From NCBI GenBank assembly GCA_050014415.1, contig JBEKDJ010000325.1, positions 1 to 10,552 of the forward strand: a DNA stretch of 10,552 nt, in the 5' to 3' direction. The notes below the pieces were generated by a model, which was given only the letters and a program-made list of their open reading frames with translations, was not told where the DNA came from and ran no database searches. The position numbers and the translations under genes are program-made. Each line of letters begins with the position of its first letter. Positions within the stretch are counted from its first letter, which is position 1. The DNA comes from JBEKDJ01 sp050014415 (GTDB lineage: Bacteria > Desulfobacterota > BSN033 > UBA1163). Positions 6,771-10,552 of the stretch are shown here, in pieces.

Positions 6771-6964
6771 TCAGGTCGTGCAATAGCACATATGACCTCC
6801 TTGCTCAATCCGCTTAGTGGCACGGATGAGGGCGGCATAATGGACACCCGGATCGACTGCAATTTCCCTCAATTTATAGCCGCAACGAACATAGGCGGAA
6901 TAAACTGAAATCTTCATCATCCGGACCGGCTCCAAGAGACCTCTAAGGTTTCAACCTTCAATGG
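6771..6964 (-). mobile_element. Transposase remnant C (IS200/RAYT-like C-terminus)
   Basis: Nearly identical to remnant B from 4963 to 5117. The minus strand encodes YVRCGYKLREIAVDPGVHYA, then TKRIEQGGHMCYCTT, and ends at TGA (6771-6773), which appears to be the natural end of the transposase. The HTH tail is kept, but the catalytic N-terminal domain and the 3' flank seen in A and B are absent. Its end abuts the RNB gene fragment. Confidence 0.75.
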
Positions 6965-7050
6965 AAATCAACAAGCTTTGTCTCAATCTGTTTCGATATG
7001 CCTCCTGCACTCACCTGAAAAAGATAAATTTCATCGTTCCTTTATTGGTA

Positions 7051-7080
7051 TTGACAAAAAATCAATTCTATAGTTCTATT
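7051..7080 (+). promoter_or_regulatory. Possible sigma70 promoter for the cupin gene
   Basis: A perfect TTGACA (7051-7056) is followed after 18 bases by TCTATT (7075-7080) in AT-rich DNA, about 105 bases upstream of the cupin ATG. Confidence 0.45.
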
Positions 7081-7185
7081 TTTTAGTGAAAACGTTTGAA
7101 GGCGGCTGAGGAAATCTTTTCACGATCCTTAGAGAGAGGCCTATTGAGAGGGTCCTCGAACAGAACAATATTCAGGAGGCTACAA

Positions 7186-7746
7186 ATGAAGATTCGACGA
7201 GTGGTGACAGGTCATACCCCGGAAGGCAAATCGACGATCGCGAGCGACACTGAAGTCGACGCTATTAGGGTTGCCATGCTCTCCGGAACGGAGTTTCACA
7301 ATCTGTGGGGCGCAGATGTAATACCCACGTTCCCGGACGACGGGTCACCGCAACCAGCCCCGACCTACTTCCCACCTCTCGGGGGTTGCAGATTTGGGAT
7401 GTTTACCGTTCCTCCCCAGTCAATGGTACCGCCCGGGAAGCTCGACATGGCAGAAGCACTCAAAGAGATGGAAGAGAAGCTGCCCGGTGTTATGGCCCAT
7501 ATGGAACCCGCTAACCCAGGCATGCACACCACGGACACCATTGATTTCGAGTACGTCATATCGGGTGAGGTATGGATGGTGCTGGACGACGGGGTAGAAG
7601 TACACCTTCGTCCCGGAGACACGGTCGTGCAGAACGGGACACGCCACGCATGGCGAAACAAAGGGTCAGAACCTTGCCGCGTCGTGGTCTGCCTCATCGG
7701 AGCCCACCGTAGCCGGCCGGGCACGCGACGGGAGAAAGGAAAATAG
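7186..7746 (+). CDS. Cupin-domain protein
   Basis: The 186-residue product has a C-terminal single cupin fold. Motif 1 lies near residues 112-127 (GMHTTDTIDFEYVISG) and motif 2 near 143-157 (PGDTVVQNGTRHAWR). Likely metal ligands are H114, E122 and H154; the second His of the classic HxH is Thr116, as I recall for this cupin subgroup. The N-terminal 100 residues hold a Pro-rich linker (residues 55-65) and no recognised domain. ATG 7186 is chosen because AGGAGG sits at 7174-7179; an upstream TTG at 7096 is open but unsupported. Reaction unknown: the family includes dioxygenases, isomerases and sensors. The stop is TAG at 7744-7746, with a TAA eight codons further on. The next gene on the minus strand ends at the very next base. 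Confidence 0.88.
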   Translation: MKIRRVVTGHTPEGKSTIASDTEVDAIRVAMLSGTEFHNLWGADVIPTFPDDGSPQPAPTYFPPLGGCRFGMFTVPPQSMVPPGKLDMAEALKEMEEKLPGVMAHMEPANPGMHTTDTIDFEYVISGEVWMVLDDGVEVHLRPGDTVVQNGTRHAWRNKGSEPCRVVVCLIGAHRSRPGTRREKGK

Positions 7747-8016
7747 TTATTTGCTGAGAAACATCCATAACCCGATTGCGATGAAGGCCAGGGCTGCCCC
7801 CTTCTTAAGAATATTCTGGGGAATGACCGCAATGAGACCTTCACCGAAGAGCACTCCAACCAGCGTAACAAGGCACAAAGCCAGAGACGCACCTGTGAAC
7901 ACCGACCAAGGAAGTTTTGTCTTGGAAGTCATCATGATGGACGCCAACTGTGTCTTGTCACCCAGCTCAGCAATAAAGATCGTTCCGAAGGTGGTGAGAA
8001 AAACCTTCCAGTCCAT
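7747..8016 (-). CDS. TMEM165/GDT1 (UPF0016) family cation transporter, likely Mn2+ exporter
   Basis: This 89-residue inner-membrane protein has the family signature ELGDKT at residues 17-22, a glycine-rich second helix (GASLALCLVTLVGVLFGEGL) and a third hydrophobic helix near the C-terminus. Single-repeat bacterial members of about 90 residues pair to make the two-repeat fold. UPF0016/TMEM165 proteins export Mn2+ or exchange Ca2+/H+; the manganese riboswitch upstream strongly supports Mn2+ here. The start is backed by AGGAGG on the minus strand (8024-8029). The gene is transcribed from its own promoter through the riboswitch. No second UPF0016 half-gene is adjacent, so a homodimer is inferred. 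Its stop directly abuts that of the cupin gene. Confidence 0.92.
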   Translation of the reverse strand: MDWKVFLTTFGTIFIAELGDKTQLASIMMTSKTKLPWSVFTGASLALCLVTLVGVLFGEGLIAVIPQNILKKGAALAFIAIGLWMFLSK

Positions 8017-8121
8017 CGTTTTTCCTCCTCAAATCCTATTTTGATTCATTGAAAACGCTTCGTTTCAGATGCCAGCGGTGTACTCTGCTACATGCTGTGA
8101 TATCACCGATCATCTTCCTAT

Positions 8122-8178
8122 AAAAAAAAGCGAGACGCTTTAGCACAGACTAACAAAGTCTACACTAAAGGTCTCGCT
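8122..8178 (-). terminator. Intrinsic terminator, expression platform of the Mn riboswitch
   Basis: Minus strand: GCGAGACCTTTAG pairs with CTAAAGCGTCTCGC with one bulge, an inner stem of TAGACT with AGTCTG tops it, and eight Ts follow (8129-8122). The 5' arm shares CCTTTAG with the aptamer's closing helix, so aptamer and terminator exclude each other. Confidence 0.9.
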
Positions 8179-8256
8179 AATTGGCTTTGGCCAACGGCAA
8201 GGCCAGGCGACATGCACCGGTATGTTGACCTTACCTGACTAGCTACTCCCCTTCAG
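8165..8256 (-). ncRNA. yybP-ykoY manganese riboswitch aptamer
   Basis: Read on the minus strand, the conserved GGGGAGTAGC (8251-8242) opens the aptamer, followed by GGTCAACATAC, a central GGCCTTGCCGTTGGCC hairpin and the conserved GCGAGACC. Helix P1 forms between CTGAAGG (8256-8250) and CCTTTAG (8171-8165). In this class Mn2+ stabilises P1. Here that would take CCTTTAG away from the terminator at 8122-8178 and turn on the transporter gene. Identification rests on primary motifs, helix order and the downstream gene type, all of which agree. Confidence 0.93.
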
Positions 8257-8263
8257 ATGCTGG

Positions 8264-8292
8264 AATATAATACAATTACCCTTAGAATTCAA
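8264..8292 (-). promoter_or_regulatory. Promoter for the riboswitch transcript
   Basis: Minus strand: TTGAAT (8292-8287), 17 bases, TATATT (8269-8264). Transcription would start about at the first base of the aptamer's closing helix, which fits well. Confidence 0.65.
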
Positions 8293-8433
8293 GTTCATCC
8301 TGAATCAAAAAGACACATCTTCTACCACCAGGGCTCTGTTAGGGATGCGGTCAGACTGGTTTAAAGAAATTCCTTAGCGTGGGGCGTAGCCGGCCTGTCG
8401 CCCGCATTTACACAAGGCGTCCCGCATGGTATC

Positions 8434-9090
8434 ATGAATATAGAACTGTTTCGAAGGGAGTATGCCGTGCGGATCAACATGGACGATCTCGTAAAGGATG
8501 CATTGGAATCAAAGGCTACGCGTGCGGCCATCATCGACACATCGCAGATCAGTTTTCATGAAGAGTTCAGGAAGGCGTGCGAGAGAAATGCATGCCGGCG
8601 ATACAACACCAACTGGATGGGTCCTCCAGCCATTGGCCCGATAGAGCAGCTGATCGGTAAGGTTAGGAAGTACAAACAAGGCCTCTTGTTTCAGACGGTA
8701 CACCCTGTCTCCAGTTCCTTTGATCTGAAGGGCATGCTTGAGGCCGGGGAGATGCATGAACAGGTTTTCAGGGATCTGCTGAAGAAGATGAAGAACAAAT
8801 ACGATTTCGAAGACCTGCTTCCTTTGAACGCAGGTTGCTGCCGAATCTGCACGAAATGTGCTTACCTTGACGATGAACCATGCAGACATCCTGATGAAGC
8901 AGCCTCCTCCCTGGAAGCATACGGCATAGACGTCGGCGGTCTGGAAAAGAGCGCCGGCATTCCGTACCACAACGGCAAGAACACGGTGTCATTTGTGGGT
9001 TTGATACTCTTCAAGGAAAAGGAAGACACTATTAAGTGGCCAAGTGATGAAGAGGAAAACGGGAAAGCCAAAGCACGCGCAACGGCTTGA
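8434..9090 (+). CDS. DUF2284 predicted metal-binding protein with an altered first motif
   Basis: The 218-residue product matches the DUF2284 family, soluble proteins with a likely [4Fe-4S] cluster. The C-terminal motif is complete: CCRICTKCAYLDDEPCRHP (Cys at 135, 136, 139, 142 and 150, numbered from 8434). The N-terminal motif, usually C..N.CG.YG..W.CPP.G, reads CERNACRRYNTNWMGPPAIG, so the Cys before PP is Gly63 and the CG is CR. The acidic/Lys tail from about 200 looks unstructured. No good ribosome site precedes ATG 8434; AGGGAG at 8455-8460 would fit GTG 8467, which would shorten the protein by 11 residues. It is a single-gene unit. The function is unknown; loss of one ligand suggests a changed or weakened cluster site. 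Confidence 0.85.
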   Translation: MNIELFRREYAVRINMDDLVKDALESKATRAAIIDTSQISFHEEFRKACERNACRRYNTNWMGPPAIGPIEQLIGKVRKYKQGLLFQTVHPVSSSFDLKGMLEAGEMHEQVFRDLLKKMKNKYDFEDLLPLNAGCCRICTKCAYLDDEPCRHPDEAASSLEAYGIDVGGLEKSAGIPYHNGKNTVSFVGLILFKEKEDTIKWPSDEEENGKAKARATA

Positions 9091-9156
9091 TTTCGGTTAC
9101 CGGATCTGTAATGTAGGACACATTGATTCCCTGTATGGTCTCCTGCGTTCCTTTAT

Positions 9157-9180
9157 GAAGAAATCCTTCGGATATTCTTC
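9157..9180 (+). other. Stable hairpin downstream of the DUF2284 gene
   Basis: GAAGAAATCC pairs with GGATATTCTTC with one bulged base and a three-base TTC loop, 67 bases after the stop. No T-run follows, so it may be an mRNA 3'-end structure rather than an intrinsic terminator. A second hairpin (CTCAGAA 9204-9210 with TTCTGAG 9221-9227) lies just beyond. Confidence 0.4.
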
Positions 9181-9240
9181 AAGGCCACTTTGTTCCCCTT
9201 AACCTCAGAATACAGTCTCCTTCTGAGAAAAATACGGTAT

Positions 9241-9269
9241 TTGCCCTATTTCTTTCCGGAATCTATACA
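9241..9269 (+). promoter_or_regulatory. Weak promoter candidate for the nitroreductase gene
   Basis: TTGCCC (9241-9246), 17 bases, TATACA (9264-9269); each hexamer matches consensus at four of six positions. It would leave a leader of about 150 bases that contains the REP-like hairpin. Confidence 0.3.
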
Positions 9270-9318
9270 CAGTATTCTCTAGGGAGCGGATTTAAGTTGA
9301 TTCTTCTTACATATTTTT

Positions 9319-9354
9319 CTCTCCCTTGGCCGGAGAGGGATAGGGGTGAGAGGG
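9319..9354 (+). repeat. REP-like palindromic element
   Basis: CTCTCC pairs with GGAGAG around a short loop and is followed by GGATAGGGGTGAGAGGG. This CTCTCCC...GGAGAGGG...AGGGGTGAG form resembles a REP-type intergenic repeat found in many proteobacterial genomes. Only one copy is in the window. Such elements are associated with RAYT transposases, and three tails of that type occur upstream. Confidence 0.5.
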
Positions 9355-9425
9355 TGGAAGTAATTTCCATTATTCCAAGATGACCTATCTGCCATGAAAG
9401 CATACCTAGAATAGGAGGAAAGAAA

Positions 9426-9938
9426 ATGGACGTTTTTACAGCAATTAGCCAAAGAAGTAGTGTGAGAGCCTACAAAGGCACTCCGGTCGAAGAGGATAAG
9501 CTAAACAAGATACTGGAAGCAGCTAGGCTCTCCCCTTCTTCCAGCAACCGCCAGGAATGGAAATTTATCGTTGTTAAGAACAAGGAGACAAGGAAGAAGC
9601 TGGCCAATGCTGCCTTCGGACAGTCCTTTATTGGGGAAGCACCTGTCGTCATTGTGGCTTGCGGGACCGATTCGAAGTCAATCATGGCCTGCGGCCAGCC
9701 CACCCATTCGGTCGATGTATCCATTGCCTGTGCGTTTATGATACTGCAGGCTTATGAACTGGGTTTGGGGACGTGCTGGATCGGCGCCTTTAAAGAGGAT
9801 GAGACCAAGAGGATTCTTAACATTCCAGAACACGTCAGGGTGGTCGCCATGACTCCGATGGGATATCCCACTCAACCTCCCGCGCAAAAGTCCAGGAAGG
9901 GTTTGGATCAAATAGTATGCTTTGAGAAGTATGAATGA
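9426..9938 (+). CDS. Nitroreductase-family FMN oxidoreductase
   Basis: The 170-residue protein has the FMN-binding N-terminus RSSVRAY (residues 10-16), PSSSNRQEW (37-45), the GEAPVVIVACG strand, the helix AYELGLGTCWIGAF and the closing MTPMGYP motif. It is a small member of the family; these work as homodimers in the cytosol and reduce nitro-aromatics, quinones or other acceptors with NAD(P)H. The specific substrate cannot be read from sequence. AGGAGG at 9413-9418 fixes the ATG. It carries several extra cysteines (residues 79, 87, 96 and 113), not arranged as a ferredoxin motif. It forms a single-gene unit followed by a short GC hairpin. Confidence 0.92.
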   Translation: MDVFTAISQRSSVRAYKGTPVEEDKLNKILEAARLSPSSSNRQEWKFIVVKNKETRKKLANAAFGQSFIGEAPVVIVACGTDSKSIMACGQPTHSVDVSIACAFMILQAYELGLGTCWIGAFKEDETKRILNIPEHVRVVAMTPMGYPTQPPAQKSRKGLDQIVCFEKYE

Positions 9939-9970
9939 ACCCACCATTTGCAGAAATGAGGCCGGACAAA

Positions 9971-9987
9971 TCCCGCCCCCTGCGGGA
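9971..9987 (+). terminator. GC-rich hairpin after the nitroreductase gene
   Basis: TCCCGC pairs with GCGGGA around CCCCT, 33 bases past the stop. There is no T-run directly after it, so it is only a weak terminator candidate. Confidence 0.35.
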
Positions 9988-10078
9988 CTTCGAATGGCGG
10001 TTTTAGGAGATTCAAGGAAAATGGGAGAGTTCACTTTTTGTGACCTCTGATAATGAATTGATTTGAAGGCGCCGGCTC

Positions 10079-10093
10079 GGCAAAGGTTTTGCC
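10079..10093. other. Short inverted repeat upstream of the last gene
   Basis: GGCAAA and TTTGCC pair with a three-base loop, about 100 bases before the hydrolase start. It could be a leader hairpin or an operator half; nothing decides. Confidence 0.3.
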
Positions 10094-10191
10094 TCGAAGC
10101 CTTTCCAACCGGCCTGTCCGGGTTCATGCAACTCACTTTTCGCAACCACTGGGTGAATGTACATCAAGCGCTTCAAAGATGGAGATTGACC

Positions 10192-10552
10192 ATGAAATGG
10201 TCCACATTGGATCTAGTCAGCTTATCCAGGAAGATCCTGAAGTATGGTTTGTTGATTTCGATCTTCTCTCTGCCTCTGGTTGCAATGGCTCAGGAGATGA
10301 TACCGCTCTCCATATCAATGGAAGATTATGACTATCCCTACCCGGTAAAATTACTTCCCTTGACGGTAGAGGGCCAGGACTTAAGAATGGCCTATATGGA
10401 CGTACCCCCTGAAGGAGCCCCCAATGGCATGGCCGTGTTGCTTTTGCACGGGAAGAATTTCTTTGGAGCCTATTGGAAAGAGACGATCCGCACCCTGTCT
10501 CAAAATGGCTTCCGGGTGATTGTTCCCGACCAGATCGGTTTCGGGAAATCGT
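10192..10552 (+). CDS. Exported alpha/beta hydrolase, 5' part (cut by window end)
   Basis: A reading frame of 120 codons runs off the window edge. The first 33 residues form a signal peptide with a basic start, a hydrophobic core (LLISIFSLPLV) and an AMA cleavage site. Next comes the first half of an alpha/beta-hydrolase fold: strand and oxyanion motif VLLLHGKNFFGAYW, then GFRVIVPDQIGFGKS. The nucleophile elbow lies beyond the window. The pattern resembles epoxide-hydrolase/dehalogenase-like members. GGAG at 10181-10184 supports the ATG at 10192. It is a different subgroup from the interrupted hydrolase at 5534-6379, with a longer presequence and no GHGG motif. No promoter was seen with confidence. 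Confidence 0.85.
   Translation, partial: MKWSTLDLVSLSRKILKYGLLISIFSLPLVAMAQEMIPLSISMEDYDYPYPVKLLPLTVEGQDLRMAYMDVPPEGAPNGMAVLLLHGKNFFGAYWKETIRTLSQNGFRVIVPDQIGFGKS

Noticed and set aside
6550..6786. Plus-strand frame of 78 codons
   Set aside because: It is the complement of the RNase II tail fragment, whose minus-strand reading has recognisable motifs.
7365..7892. Long minus-strand frame across the cupin gene
   Set aside because: It is antisense to a clear cupin domain and to the end of the transporter gene, with Ser/Arg-rich shadow composition and no ribosome site.
8509..8970. Minus-strand frame opposite the DUF2284 gene
   Set aside because: The plus strand carries the conserved Cys motifs; the minus reading has no family features.
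10089..10331. Plus-strand frame overlapping the last hydrolase
   Set aside because: It overlaps in another frame the signal-peptide start of the hydrolase, which has a better ribosome site and recognisable fold motifs.

Overview
The window looks like a gene-poor accessory stretch of a mesophilic, probably anaerobic bacterium. Strong Shine-Dalgarno sites, sigma70-type promoters and a bacterial manganese riboswitch point to Bacteria. The gene mix (CrtI-like FAD oxidoreductase, DUF2284 Fe-S protein, small nitroreductase, RAYT-type transposase debris) resembles Desulfobacterota (former Deltaproteobacteria). That placement is inferred from family resemblance only. No rRNA, tRNA or CRISPR array was seen.

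Layout. (1) 1-1293: a conserved gene of unknown function, broken by one in-frame TAG (62-853), lies tail to tail with a DUF488 gene on the minus strand (850-1293). (2) 1484-5117: two modules, each with a strong promoter inside a repeat (1484-1553 and 3103-3173), then one plus-strand gene (a charged coiled-coil protein at 1724-2467; a CrtI-like FAD oxidoreductase at 3229-4710), then the decayed tail of an IS200/RAYT-like transposase (2621-2880 and 4787-5117). (3) 5463-6964: an exported alpha/beta hydrolase, again interrupted by a single in-frame TAG (5585-6379), then a 3' scrap of an RNase II-type gene (6628-6768, minus) joined to a third transposase tail (6771-6964, minus). (4) 7051-8292: a cupin gene tail to tail, with no spacer, with a small TMEM165/GDT1-family transporter gene. 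The latter is controlled by a complete yybP-ykoY manganese riboswitch with its own terminator and promoter. (5) 8434-10552: a DUF2284 protein lacking a usual cysteine, a nitroreductase, and the start of a second exported alpha/beta hydrolase cut by the window edge.

The genes do not form one pathway. Most are single-gene units separated by transposase debris or hairpins, as expected where mobile elements have brought in, broken and re-promoted genes. The clearest functional unit is the Mn riboswitch and its transporter. The most unusual point is that two otherwise intact genes are each interrupted by exactly one TAG at a position where Lys or a similar polar residue would fit. They are either two young pseudogenes or a sign of amber decoding. 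The sequence alone does not decide, and no pyl genes or suppressor tRNA lie in the window.
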